A program made the position numbers and the translations under genes. A model generated the notes under the pieces. It was not told the DNA's origin. It worked only from the letters and a program-made list of their open reading frames with translations, and did not search any database. Shown here one piece after another: positions 22,629 to 34,022 of a DNA stretch of 64,000 bases. The DNA comes from Takakia lepidozioides (Eukaryota; Streptophyta; Takakiopsida; Takakiales; Takakiaceae): positions 50,263,053-50,327,052 of the forward strand of contig CM060732.1 of the NCBI GenBank assembly GCA_030704615.1. The letters run 5' to 3'. Position 1 is the stretch's first letter. Every line of letters begins with the position of its first letter.

Positions 22629-24480
22629 TGTGGTATGTTCTTCATCCCGTTCCCTTGGGCGGTGTCCCATATGAAAGTCTTCACATCAAGGTTACTACGA
22701 AAAATGTTATTTTCTTCTTTCATTATAATTAAAGGCCTGATTTTTGAGCTGTCGCTCCCAGGTGTTTTCTCTCTAAAAATAACAAATTTTTGATAAAATA
22801 AAAATACAATAAACATAGTTATTCGTATATAGCTATTTTATATCTATTATTATTATTTTCACTTATATACATTGTTTTGAAAATGAGAAAGATTGATTAA
22901 AATGGCCTTTATCCCTTTTGCCTGAAAACATGAAAAATAAAATGGCGGTTTAAAAATTAGCTTAGAATGCATACACAATATAACATGAATATAGTGAAGG
23001 TTTCTTTTTATTATCAGCTTGACTGTAGCCGCAAAGAAATAAACGCGCTGCATTTGGAGTCACGACCTTCATTCCTCTCAACACCTCGGCGTGCTCAGCC
23101 CTCACTTGACTCTGCAACCGGGCAACCAGGCATACACCACCGCTGCTTTGCCTTCCGCCACCAAAGGAGTGCGGTCTAGGTTGAGTGTTTGTAGCCACAG
23201 ATTGACTCCCAACAAATCCATGATTGTTGCAAACACCGTCTGCCCAGCAACACCCGTACAACGTTGTAGATCAAGTGATGTCAAACAAGTGTTGGTGGTA
23301 AGTGACTTGAGCAACACCACAATATCTTCTTGGGACATCCCATCATTACCGGACAGATTCAGATGAGTCAATGTGGAATTGCATTTCAACATGTTGGCCA
23401 ATGCAGCGGTTGCTTACTCCCAATTTCCCTTGTCATGCCCCCAATTTCTGTCATACATGCTCTGACAGTAGCTAACGTCAAGACGTGTTAGTGAAGCGTT
23501 GTGAAGGAGATGTGTCGCTAGCGCCTCCACACCATATGCACCTATTGGGTTTCCAGAGAGGTCGAGCTCTTGTAGAGTGTTGTTGGTGGCCAGAGCCCGC
23601 CCAAGTTCAGTATCGCCCTCCGAAGTCATCCCCCAACTACTAAGGCGTAGCGACAGCAATGAAGAATTGCTGAACAACATCGCTGCCACATGCTTGGCTC
23701 TCTCGTCACGCGGCACTTTGAGCCTCACTAGCTCACCGTAAACATCAATGTTAGCTTCTGCAGCGCACGGTTGGAGGCCGAGGCATGTGTAGCAGCAAGC
23801 GGAGCCACCAACACTCGCACTCGCTCAGCATCCAAATTCTGCACATTTATCAGACGGAGAGAGTGCAGGCTACCATTTTGACGCAACGCGTCGGCCATCA
23901 GCGCCGATTCATTCATGTTCAGGGTCACACCATCCAATTTAAGTTCCGTTAGAGAAGTGTTTACGCAAAGCATTTCTGCGACATCTTCTATGACATGGCT
24001 CCGCACCTGCATCCCTGCGTAGATCTCCAAACGTTCTAAAGTTTGGGTGGCGTGCATGCCTCTGCAGAACTCCTGCACCTCCGCTTTTACGGAATCTGCC
24101 TCTTCTGCCCTCGTTGCAAAAAAATCTAACCACATGGCGGAAACCACATAGGAGGAAGTAAGTGCACGGAGAACATCCAACCGAGTGTGGTGGGCGCGGC
24201 TCGCATCTTTCTCCGAAGGAAATTTGTACACAACACTATCTTTGTTAGCGAAACGTATCTCAACCTCAGATTCCCGCAAAACTACAAGATTTGGAGAGCG
24301 AGATGAGATTGCTGAAAGAAGATCTCCTAGCTCCTGGAAAACGTTATCGCTCGCCATTACAACCGGAAGAAATGGGACCCTGAGCAAGAAGGCAGAGCAA
24401 GAAGGCTTTCGAGAGCGAGTCTCCAGCGTCATTACAAAGGAAGATCTGACAAGGGGTGAGGACACATGCAGCTTCACAAC
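22629..24480 (-). pseudogene. LRR-Roc (Roco) gene copy A, LRR part only
   Basis: The minus-strand ORF starting MASDNVFQELGDLL (about 24357) leads into ribonuclease-inhibitor-type leucine-rich repeats (LTELKLDGVTLN, LRQNGSLHSLRLI, LQELDLSGNPIGAYGVEALA, NSTLTHLNLSGNDGMS, CLTSLDLQRCTGVAG). The end reads LRGMKVVTPNAARLFLCGYSQA. Compared with copy B at 31.5-33.2 kb it has a 2-nt deletion near 23740 (frameshift), a TAA stop near 23414, and an AT in place of GT at the splice donor after CGYSQA (about 23020). The Roc GTPase exon is absent because the sequence ends in the Copia fragment. A conserved stretch about 22630-22780 (REKTPGSDSS...) may be an additional exon. Confidence 0.75.
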
Positions 24481-24595
24481 TGAGCATTAAACTTAATGAG
24501 CCTTGTCTTTTGGATATATTCGAATTCCACTCTAGGCAGTCAAACCAGGAAACCTCAAAAATCTAAAAGCTTTCCTATGTGATATTTGTGATAGG

Positions 24596-24685
24596 GCCCA
24601 CCCTCGAAAAGGGGCAGTAGCCGCAAGGCGAAGTGGCTCTTAGTTACCCCGGCTTTGGCCGGAGTCTTCTCTCTCTCTGTGATAT
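24596..24685 (+). mobile_element. Short SINE-like repeat, copy 1
   Basis: GGGCCCACCCTCGAAAAGGGGCAG...GCGAAGTGGCTCTTAGTTAC...GCCGGAGTCTTCTCTCTCTCT. The same 85-bp unit occurs inverted at 37733-37815. The pyrimidine tail and dispersed copies suggest a short retroposon (SINE, or a tail shared with a LINE). Confidence 0.55.
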
Positions 24686-24694
24686 TTGTCAACC

Positions 24695-24935
24695 TAATAA
24701 AGCATCCTTGCCTGCAATGCTGAAATCACAACCACTTGGACCCACCAGGTACCGACAATGGTGTGGGCGATCAACCTAATAAAGCATCCTTGCCTGCAAC
24801 GCTGAAATCACAACCACTTGGACCCACCAGGTACCGACAATGGTGTGGGCGATCAACCTAATAAAGCATCATTGTCTGCAACGCTGAAATCACAACCACT
24901 TGGACCCACCAGGTACCGACAAATGGTGTGGGCGA
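24695..24935 (+). repeat. Three tandem copies of an 82-bp unit
   Basis: CAACCTAATAAAGCATC.TTG.CTGCAA.GCTGAAATCACAACCACTTGGACCCACCAGGTACCGACAA.TGGTGTGGGCGAT is repeated three times. The paralogous segment at 33808-33880 has a single copy, so the array expanded after the segmental duplication. Confidence 0.85.
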
Positions 24936-25375
24936 TCAATTCATGTTCAGTAGTCCTGATTAGTTATGTACATAGGAAGCTGCTCTGGTTCATGTCACAA
25001 ACTTAAATGCGCTGAATCGAACAAGCAGATATGCGGCCTATTCTGAGTTGTGCAGCTTATGGTCTGTGACCAACCTCGTTTAACCCCTAAGCGACGAGAC
25101 CTGTTCTTGGATTTTGGGACAAAACCGGGACCCACCCTCACACGTTAGCCTATAGCTGCCTACCCTCGTTCATCCACGTGGATGAACCGTACAAAGTCAT
25201 ACCTACCTACTAGATGCACAAGCACCCCAAATTTGGGAAGATTCCACCGTTTTGTTTGGGATATGATAACAATTGAAAATAGTACATTTTTTGGAAAATA
25301 AAATAAAATAAAATAAAATATTATTTATTTAGTTTATTTAATTTAATAATAATAATAATTAAAAATAATTTATTT

Positions 25376-25418
<43 letters not shown>

Positions 25419-25965
25419 CAAAACCCAAAACCCAAAACCCAAAACCAAAACCAAAACTTCATGTTTGACCAAGCAAAAAATCATTGATGCAACTAAGAAT
25501 GGAGGTTGGAGCACGCACATGAAACAAAGAGGGAGAGCCTAAGTAAGCTGAGAGGTTTAAGGCTTGAAACACAAAGAATGGCAGCTGGCAGTCATGGATG
25601 AAATTTCCAAATTTCTCCAAATAAAAATAAATTATGGATGCATTTGCCAAATATGGATGATATATATGGATTATGGTACAGAAGTGGATGATTTCAACGA
25701 ATGAACAAAATGTACTGCTATTTTCTGCAAAACTCTGTAGCCACTCGTGATGTTTTCCAAATTTCCTAAGAAAAACACTGCTGGCAGTGCTCAGTGAGGC
25801 TCCCCTAGGTGGACTTACTAGTAAGATTAACAAAAACTACTAACAATTTGTACCTTTTTTTAGCCTCTCCTAGCCTCTAGGTGGACTTACTAATAAAATT
25901 GCTAATAACTATCAGTAATCTCTGCAGATTTTCTATTCATTTGTAGCTTTCAGGCTTTGTGAGCC
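24936..25965. other. Non-coding stretch with simple repeats
   Basis: 24936-25080 is still paralogous to 33880-34022. After that no gene is seen. 25290-25380 is AAAAT/TTTA-rich, 25380-25416 is a poly-A run, followed by CCCAAAA repeats to 25458. GCCTCTCCTAGGTGGACTTACTA-like blocks occur three times (25797, 25870 and 25970). Confidence 0.6.
25380..25458 (+). repeat. Poly-A followed by CCCAAAA repeats
   Basis: An uninterrupted A run of about 37 bases leads into four CCCAAAA units and degenerate CCAAAA units. Confidence 0.9.
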
Positions 25966-26164
25966 TCTCCTAGGTGGACTTAGTAATCAAATTACCCCTA
26001 ATTATCAGAAATTTCTGCCTTTCTTTTGACAGGCTATTTTGTTTTTTCGACTTTCACTGTGACATGCATTTTTTTCTCATTGTTTTTCTTTTGACAGGCT
26101 CATTTTTTTTTGGCCTTTTTTTGCCTGTCAAATGCCTTGTGACAGGAAGATGGCTCAGCCATCC

Positions 26165-26619
26165 ACTCAATGCTCACTCAATGCCTATGCAATGACCTGC
26201 CCCCACAGCATGGTGAGCAGGCATTTAAACTATTTGGCCAAATGCAGCGAGCAGGCTTGAAACCAAACAAGATCACTTTTCTTAGCGTCCTCAATGCATG
26301 TACCATCCCAGCAGCTCTGGAGCAGGGCAAGCAAATTCATGCGGCAATAATAAAGGCTAGATTTGCATTAGATCCGTTTGTGGGGACTGCCCTTGTCGCC
26401 ATGTATTGCAAGTGTGGGAGTGTGTTGTATGCTCGCAGAGTGTTCTTCAAAATGCCTGAATGGAATATTGTCTCTTGCACTGCAATGATCAAAGGGTCTA
26501 CTCAGAATGGTCAAGGGGATGCGGCCTTTGAACTCTTCATTGGTTTTGTCATGAAATCATGGGAAATCTTATCACAAGTTCAAGGATCTTTGATCCGCAT
26601 GCCAAGCTTCAATTTGTGA
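26165..26619 (+). pseudogene. PPR protein gene fragment
   Basis: The plus-strand ORF reads GEQAFKLFGQMQRAGLKPNK, ITFLSVLNACTIPAALEQGK, IHAAIIKARFALDPFVGTAL, VAMYCKCGSVLYARRVFFKM and WNIVSCTAMIKGSTQNGQGD. These are consecutive P, L and S motifs of a PLS-class PPR protein. Only about 3.5 repeats are present; the frame stops just before the LTR-like repeat at 26637. No upstream start region or downstream E/DYW domain is visible, so this is a gene piece rather than a gene. Confidence 0.85.
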
Positions 26620-26636
26620 GCAATGATGGTTGTGTG

Positions 26637-27180
26637 TGTCGTGCGCATACATATCGCTACACAACTACATCGCTGTCCAAAACCACACAACACATGTGCA
26701 CACCACACACTAGTATACCACTAGTCCACCACTAGTCCAACCACTAGGCTACAACTAGTTAGTCACTAGGCTGCCACTATGCTGCCCACTATGGCAGTCA
26801 CTAGTCCACACAATGATAAAGAAGAAGAATACAAGCACGAGCTCACAAATCTGAAGCATAAACTCATGCATATATAACCTCATCACTCAAATACAAGTCA
26901 AGCCAAGTGCACCCCATGCCATGGGGAATCCACACTACGGCGCCATAGCTAGGCGCGGTGAGGCTCAACTCGAGAAAGATGAGCCTTCCGCGCTTGCCGT
27001 GAAGATAACCACTCCAGGGCCTAAATCTGCCTTGACCCCTGGATTGACACTTGGGCCAATCCCAAATGTCAATATGTAAAAGCTAGCTATTTCCTAGCTA
27101 GTTTTACACTAGTGGTAAAATAACTTGACAGCTGTCGTGCGCATACATATCGCTACACAACTACGTCGTTGTCCAAACAC
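26637..27180 (-). repeat. Gypsy LTR-derived copy (188-bp unit + 320-bp middle + partial 188-bp unit)
   Basis: Starts TGTCGTGCGCATACATATCG and is nearly identical to 45753-46305, the 3' LTR region of the gypsy element. The second 188-bp unit is truncated after about 48 bp at CGTTGTCCAAACA. No gypsy internal sequence accompanies it, so it is a solo or truncated LTR inserted directly after the PPR fragment. Confidence 0.8.
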
Positions 27181-27317
27181 TTTTGAGACCGGATGATGTA
27201 TGGAATGGCGAGATGAGCCTTTAGTGAATAAATGTTTTTTTCTACTTATGAGTGAACTCTTTTTTTCCTCCTGAATGGAATTATTTTATCTGTCAGCGAT
27301 GAGAGTGTGTAGTGGTG

Positions 27318-27341
27318 AACCTCCACTGGACAGTGGAGGTT
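27318..27341. repeat. Perfect inverted repeat, copy 1
   Basis: AACCTCCACTG - GA - CAGTGGAGGTT: two 11-bp arms around a 2-bp spacer. An identical copy is at 28393-28416. Confidence 0.95.
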
Positions 27342-28392
27342 AATATTTTGGGAGTTTTGATTGGTGTTATCGATATCAGTTTGACGCCCGAGGTGGTTTG
27401 TTCTGTCGACAGCAACACTACCCCCCGGGATTGTGCTATTGGAATGTGCAAAACTACATGTGGTTCATTTGTTTCTCGAAAATCTCCGAATTTCAAAAAT
27501 GATCACCTGGCAGTTTTTGAGCTCAACCCAGAAGTCACAGAATGAAGCATCGTCCCCGTTGGAACACCTCCGGACCATAAGTTCCGGTTCCACTACAAGC
27601 TTGGTGCAGAGGTCGCCGAGCTCAAATATGTAGATGTGGTCGACGTAGAGCTGGAGATGGAGGTTGAATTTCCTATGCTGGTTATTTTCATTCTGGAGAA
27701 TGGTAGATTCCCCAGAACGTTTGGCTTCAAACTGGATGTACGACTTCTAAGGAAGGCCATGATGAGAGAGTCCATTCGGGCGGGGTTCACATATTGCGAC
27801 GAGGGTACATAATTTACAGATGAAGGTTTTTGCATGGCTTGGGGTATTTTCTTGGATGTGCTTTTCTTACACGGTAAGGAGAATGCAAAGACGCGGGAGG
27901 AGGAGGCAGCGAGAGCTCGGCCAAAGAAGGGAAAACGGAAATCCTCTGACCCCGGAGGTGATGTGAATGAAGCAGGACATGGATCCCGCAAATAACAAGA
28001 AACCCAAGGCTGCAGACATTTTTAACAAAGACAAGTGTGAGAAGATGCATGAGAGGCTGGAGAAAGACTACAAGGACATGTTTCCTTTTGGGACGTCCAG
28101 GACGTCAAAGTTTCCATGATGGAGCTTGCTCCCAGGGATATGGTGTACATGCCCCTAAATGTTAAGCACAAAGACGAAGTCAAAGCGCGTCTGTACCAGC
28201 AGGTGTTCGACTCCAAGCATCCAGTTTATTTGATACCCGCCAACCCCAAGAATCCTGGGGAGGTTTCCACTTCGAGACCGAGGAACTGGAAAGAGGTGGA
28301 AAAATCAAGATTCTTCGTCATAGATGGACAACACACGATCATTGCAGCCAAGGTATATTTTTCTGTAACTTTCCATTTATTGAATCTACATA

Positions 28393-28416
28393 AACCTCCA
28401 CTGGACAGTGGAGGTT
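28393..28416. repeat. Perfect inverted repeat, copy 2 (in an apparent intron)
   Basis: The same 24 bases as 27318-27341, about 40 bp after the GT donor that follows the DGQHT exon. The flanks of the two copies differ outside the palindrome. Confidence 0.95.
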
Positions 28417-30119
28417 CATGTACTTCATACATGAGGCTAGGTATGTCACTCGAATTTCTGACCTTCTTCGATTGTGTCCCAAGAACTTGTGGAAGACCTG
28501 GATGACGATAATCTTAAGAAGTGTTACTCTGACTGGCCCTCGAAGATTATTTGGTCAAAGGATCTGATGAGGCTTGTGAAGCTATCAAAGCTCATAAACG
28601 ACCCCAAGAGTTTGACACAACATTCCCTGAGAAAGTTGGACACGCTTGAAATTTTTTCGAGCTGCGGGGGAGGCCAAAAAAGTACAACGATCATACAACG
28701 AAGAGTGAGACAAGACAATGGAAGCCTCAAGGTAAATGATTCACTGTACTTTTTGTTTATTTTTGCTCGGAAACCAAAACATTTTCATGCTCACTTTTTC
28801 AAGTGTGGAACGGAACGGTTCATCATTCAAATATTCGACATGTTGAGATCTTTTGTAAACATGTCTATTGCTTCGTAATGAGGTGCTTCTCCAGCTCATG
28901 TTTTTCCAATCTGTTTATGTTTTCCACCTGGAACAGTCACGCAAATGTATCGAGAAAATACTTGAAAAACCATTTAACCATGAAAATTTATGCTGCGGAG
29001 GATGCTTGCAAAAGTTTTCATGGTCATTTGGTATTTCAAGGATTTTCTTGGAACATTTTCGAAACTGTTCCTGGAGGAGAACTTGAACAGATTGGAGAAA
29101 TTAAACGTGGAGGAGCACCGCATTACGAAGCAGGAGACACTACAAAAAGAGCTTCATAAGGCAAGGCATGGAAGGAGAGAAATCAATTGGCAATCGAATC
29201 ATTCAATGGACGATCGAATGCTTGACATGATCGAGTGGTTGATTGCTTGATGTTTGATTGCTTTCAAAAATTTCCACTATGTTGAACATACCGGTCGAAT
29301 ATGGAATGACATGTCTAATTTTCCCCCTTGCTCATATTCGCAGGAAATTATGCAAGCATGTCAACTCATTCTGGAAATGAGTAGCCTCAAGGAGGCCATG
29401 GTCCTGGTTCTCTGTGACGAAGACGTCTGGAAGCTTTGGGAGGAGGTGTTCAAATAGTGGGAACTTGGGAAGCTTATTGATATTTTGGGATTCAGTGCAA
29501 GGGTGAACAGCTACCACTCAACAAAATCGCTATCGCGAAACTGCAAGGACTAAATAGCAGGCAGTTGAGAAGAGTGGCGGAGAAAATCCTCAACTGGGAC
29601 ATTTGCATTCGGGGACAAAATTCAAGGGCACGGACAAATCCAAACAAACAATGAGCACGTATATTGACCAAATAAAATTGCGAAGGTTTATTATCGACGA
29701 TGTAATGGAAATCTTAGGGTGGCCTCAAAGGAGCAAACAGAACCCGGAACCATACACCAAATTGGAGTGGCGTGATGTAAAGAAAAAATACAACTTCAAC
29801 AAAGCCGAGTTTGAAACTTTTCGAGATCGGCTCGGAAACGACTACATTGTAAGCAAACAGAAGATTAACATGGAGACATAGCCCATGACTTATGCCTTCA
29901 AAAAGTACGTCTTGTCGTGCAAACAAACTTTCGAGGATAACCAGAATGCCCTGGCGATTCTATGTACGAGCTTCAAGTCCCATTACACATAGTTGAGGGG
30001 AAAACTAAAATTTATTGATGCCAAATCTCGGTTGGGACTTGCTCCGAAGAAACGGTTTGACAACATATCGATGGTTGTCAATACAGTTTGTGATGATGAC
30101 TCTGTTGTCTTCGAGGCGG

Positions 30120-30720
30120 TTACAGCGTAGGGGATTTGTTTTAGGGGGTATTTTGGACCCTCAAGTATTTCTTTCTTTGTTGACCCCTTTAAAAGGGAAA
30201 GGGGCTGATTAGGGTGATCTATTGGTGAGGAAATTGCATGCTTTGGAGAGAAGGAGGGCGCTAGGAAGGCCGATCAGATAAGCCCAGGGAGAGCCGAAGG
30301 AGACTTTAGAAGTGAGAGTTAGAAGGAAAAGTAGCTAGAGACAGGCGCGAACCAAAAGTACTTTGTCCATGTTTTACGGCTACAGTAACCCCACGTGTTA
30401 GAGCCAGGGGTAGAAGACGACGCTTTTCACGAGGGGAAAGCTGGTGGGTTATTTTAAATATAGGGGGCGTTGAAACTAGGCTTGGGCCCACCCCTGGAAT
30501 GTATTAGGAAGGGCGACAGGCCCGTTTTGCCACTAACGAATGTGCAGCGGAGTCTGATCCGACGACTTCCGTTCATCCGCGGAATAGGCAGCACTTCCCG
30601 CGACGGAGGAACGGATCCCGGGCGTTCCCCGGGGTTCCATTGAGTTCCTAGGGGGTTCCCACAACCCATTGGGAGGTTTTTTCGTCTCTGGAGACTCCTC
30701 CTGCGCCTCTATTTGGGAGG
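30120..30720. mobile_element. LTR-like or other repeat fragment, unassigned
   Basis: A stretch without coding potential begins near TGTTTTAGGGGGTATTTTGG (30138) and is GC-richer than its neighbours. It ends near the point where the Roc exon of copy B becomes low-complexity. The TG start after a purine-rich string suggests an LTR, but no second copy is present to prove it. Confidence 0.25.
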
Positions 30721-30779
30721 TATTTTTTCTGGAATATTGTTTTTAAAAAAAATTAATTTTTGCTTTTTGGAAGAGGGAA

Positions 30780-31257
30780 ATTCCTTAATTAGGATTGCCT
30801 TTTTTTTTTTAACCGATCGGCATTGGTAAATACAATTGATATGCGAGGACGATACAATGTTGACCTTGTTGTATTTGAAGCGAAAAAAACGTAGCCAATA
30901 CCATAGCTCGTTCTTGATTGTCTCCAATTTCACTTGTCCATGGTTGGCATCGTTTGTCATCTTGAATGGGTTGCACACAAGTAACAATATGCCGACATTG
31001 CCTTGGCCACTAAGGCCACTAAGGTTAGGCATCATCACATTATGAAATGAATGGAAATCTTCTTGCCCGGCGATATCCCATAAAGATATTTGAATGTTGT
31101 TAAGCATTGTAGTCTCAACCTCGATCCCTCGTGTGCCTTGCAACTCCTGTTTGGATTGCAATTTTGAGAGTACAATCATGGCCTTCCGCCATGGTTTAAC
31201 CAACACATTTGAAGCCTCATATGAAATCCTTCGAGCCATTGATTTGCGCAACGTTGT
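30780..31257 (-). pseudogene. Roc GTPase exon of LRR-Roc copy B
   Basis: The minus-strand acceptor TTCTAG is followed by GKTTLRKSMARRIS, the end of the P-loop. Then come GIEVETTMLNN, ISLWDIAGQEDFHSFHNVMM (G3 motif DxxGQ), GILLLVCNPF and ELWYWLRFFR. This is the Roc domain of Roco proteins, regulators combining LRR, Roc and COR domains. The frame runs out in an A/T-rich tract below about 30800. No COR domain follows in the window, so the gene is truncated at its 3' side. Confidence 0.75.
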
Positions 31258-31539
31258 TTTCCCTAGAACATAACAGACATATCATCAAAATGCATATGTA
31301 AACAGCATTTTTTGTCTTTCTTATTTGTTCAGAAGCAATATTGTAAATATCACCTATCATAGTCAAGAATATTCATATTTTTTCAAGTATTTACCATGAC
31401 TATAGTGCTACCAAACCATAATATGTTCGGATTAGAAACATTTATTTTTTGGATAAATCCAGAACATACCAAACATACCGATTCGGTAGCTCAGTTGCCT
31501 ACACTAAATACCACCCAGATGATTCTCGGTCAAGTCCGG

Positions 31540-33242
31540 CTACCTCGACGAGTGTGGTATGTTCTTCTCCCTGTGTTCCCTTGGGTGGTGTCCCATACGA
31601 AAGTCTTCACATCGAGGTTACTACGAAAAAGGTGATTTTCTTCTCTCATTATAATTAAAGGCCTGATTTGTGAGCTGTCGCTCCCAGGTGTTTTCTCTCT
31701 AAAAATAACAATTTTTTGATAAAATAAAAATACAATAAACATAGTTCTTCCTATATAGCTATTTTTATATCTATTATTTTTATTATTTTTATTATTTTCA
31801 CTTAAATACATTGTTTTGAAAATGAGAAAGTTTGATTAAGATGGCCTATATCCCTTTATCCCGAAAACATGAAAAATAAAATGGTAGTCTAAAAATGATC
31901 TTAGAATGCACACACAATATAATATAAATATAGTGAAGGTTTCTTTTTATTACCAGCTTGACTGTAGCCGCAAAGGAACAAACCCGCTGCATTTGGAGTC
32001 ACGACCTTCATTCCTCTCAACACCTCGGCGTGCTCGGTCCTCACTTTACTCTGCAACCGGGCATACACCACCGCTGCCTTGCCTTCCGCCGCCAAGGGAG
32101 TGCCGTCTAGGATTAGTGTGTGTAGCCACAGATTGACTCCCAACAAATCCATGATTGTGGCAAACACCGTCTCCCCAGCAACACCCCTACAACGTTGCAG
32201 ATCAAGTGATGTCAAACAAGTGTTGGTGGAGCAAGTGATTTGACAATATCTTTTTGGGACATCCCATCATTCCCCGACACATTGAGATGAGTCAATGTGG
32301 AATTGCATTTCAACATGTTGGCCAATGCAGCGGTTGCTCTCTCCCAATTTCCCTTGTCATGCCCCCAATTTCTGTCATACATGCTCTGAGAGTAGCTAAC
32401 GTCAAGACAAGTTAGTGAAGCGTTGCGAAGGAGATGTGTCGCTAGCGCCTCCACACCATATGCACCTATTGGGTTTCCAGAGAGGTCGAGCTCTTGCAGA
32501 GTGTTGTTGGTGGCCAGAGCCCGCCCAAGCTTAGTAGCGCCTTCCGACGTCATCCCCCAACTACTAAGGCGTAGCGACAGCAACGAAGAATTGCTGCACA
32601 ACATCGCTGCCACATGCTTGGCTCTCACGCGACACTTTGAGCCTCACCAGCTCACCGTAAACATCAATGTGTAGCTTCTGCAGCGCACGGTTGGAGGCCG
32701 AGGCAAGCGGAACCACCAACACTCGCACACTCTCTGCATCCAAATTCTGCACTTTTATCAGGCGGAGAGAGTGCAGGCTACCATTTTGACGCAACGCGTA
32801 TGTTCAGGGTCACACCATCCAATTTAAGTTCCGCTAGAAAAGTGTTCAGGCGAAGCATTTCTGCGACGTCTTCTATGACATGGCTCCGCACCTGCATCCC
32901 TGCGTAGATCTCCAAGCGTTCTAAAGTTTGGTTGGCGTGCAAGCCTCTGCAGAACTCCTGCACCTCCGCTTTTACGTGATCTGCCTCTTCAGCCCTCGTT
33001 GCAAAAAAATCTAACCACATGGTGGAAACTACGGAGGAGGAAGTAAGTGCACGGAGAACATCCAACCGAGTGTGGTGGGCGCGGCTCGCATCTTTCTCCG
33101 AAAGAAATTTGTACACAACACTCTCTTTGTTAGCGAAACGTATCTCAACCTCAGATTCCCGTAAAACTACAAGATCTGGAGAGCGAGGTGAGATTGCTGA
33201 AAGAAGATCTCCGAGCTCCTGGAAAACGTTATCGCTCGCCAT
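31540..33242 (-). pseudogene. LRR-Roc (Roco) gene copy B, LRR part
   Basis: Starts MASDNVFQELGDLL at 33242 and parallels copy A (22.6-24.4 kb) through LQELDLSGNPIGAYGVEALA and NSTLTHLNVSGNDGMS to FLCGYSQA. Here the splice donor after CGYSQA is intact (CTG|GTAATAA at about 31956). Its own lesions are a deletion of about 23 nt in the LRR near 32800 (GVTLN|IRVASKW), a 5-nt deletion near 32630, and a deletion near 32230-32250. It retains LHIDVYGELVRLKV where copy A is frameshifted. Copies A and B thus complement each other as records of the ancestral gene. Upstream of 33242 the copies diverge until about 33600. Confidence 0.8.
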
Positions 33243-34022
33243 TACAACCGGAAGAAAAGGGACCCTCCAATGCGACGACCGCTTCCCACAAACCCAAGTT
33301 GCTATAGAGGCAATAACGTTTTACACGTCGTGGGTAGCAAACCAAGTAACAAGGAGAGTAGAGCGCTCGAGAACTTGGTACAAAGAAGTTGAGAATCGGA
33401 CGGACAAATTGCCACTGCACTGCAGAGTCACTAGGCTCCCCGTCGAGCCGTGCACTCATGTGCAGCAGAGAGCGCAGCACAGGGCAGCCCTTGAGGCGAT
33501 CAGCCACCATGACCGGGTGCAGGAGCCAAGACCATCTTGGATGAAGTCTGCACTGAGCCCGGTGGCCTGGTCTTCGTAATTTGCTGAGGAGTGAAAAGTG
33601 CAGAGCAAGAAGGCTTTCGAGAGTGAGTCGTCAGCGTCCTTATTACAAAGGAAGATCTGACAAGGGGAGACATGCAGCTTCACAAGGGAGCATTGAACTT
33701 AAGGATCCTTGTCTTCTGGATATATTCAAAGTCCACTCCAGGCAGTCAAACCAGAAAACCTAACAAAGCTAAAAGCTTTCCTTTCCTATGTGATATTTGT
33801 CAACCTAATTAATATGCTTGCCTGCATCGCTGAAATCACAACCACTTGGACCCACCAGGTACCGACAATGGTGTGGGCGATCAATTCCTGTTCAGCAGCA
33901 TTACTTACGTACATAGGAAGCTGCTGTGGTTCATGTCACAAACTTAAATGCGCTGAATCGAACAAGCGGATATGCTGCCTATTCTGAGTTGTGCAGCTTA
34001 TGGTCTGTGACCAACCTCGTTT
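33243..34022. other. Upstream flank of copy B, partly paralogous to 24.36-25.08 kb
   Basis: 33600-34022 matches 24390-25080 with one copy instead of three of the 82-bp unit. 33262-33590 has no counterpart in copy A; either A lost it or B gained it. No clear gene. Confidence 0.6.

Larger units (their letters stand above)
27300..29882 (+). pseudogene. Decayed intron-containing gene with a DGQHT (ParB-like) motif
   Basis: Coding-like stretches on the plus strand follow each other in changing frames. About 27300-27540 has ISLTPEVVCSVDSN and CKTTCGSFVSRKSP. About 27555-27810 has PDHKFRFHYKLGAEVAELKY and FPMLVIFILENGRFP. 28010-28350 has PRDMVYMPLNVKHKDEVKAR and FFVIDGQHTIIAAK followed by a GT donor. 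28470-28735, 29060-29190, 29340-29456 and 29640-29881 also look coding. The VIDGQHT string resembles the DGQHR signature of ParB/sulfiredoxin-fold proteins, but that is a short match. Stops and frameshifts indicate a pseudogene, though some breaks may be introns. Function is unknown. Confidence 0.5.
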
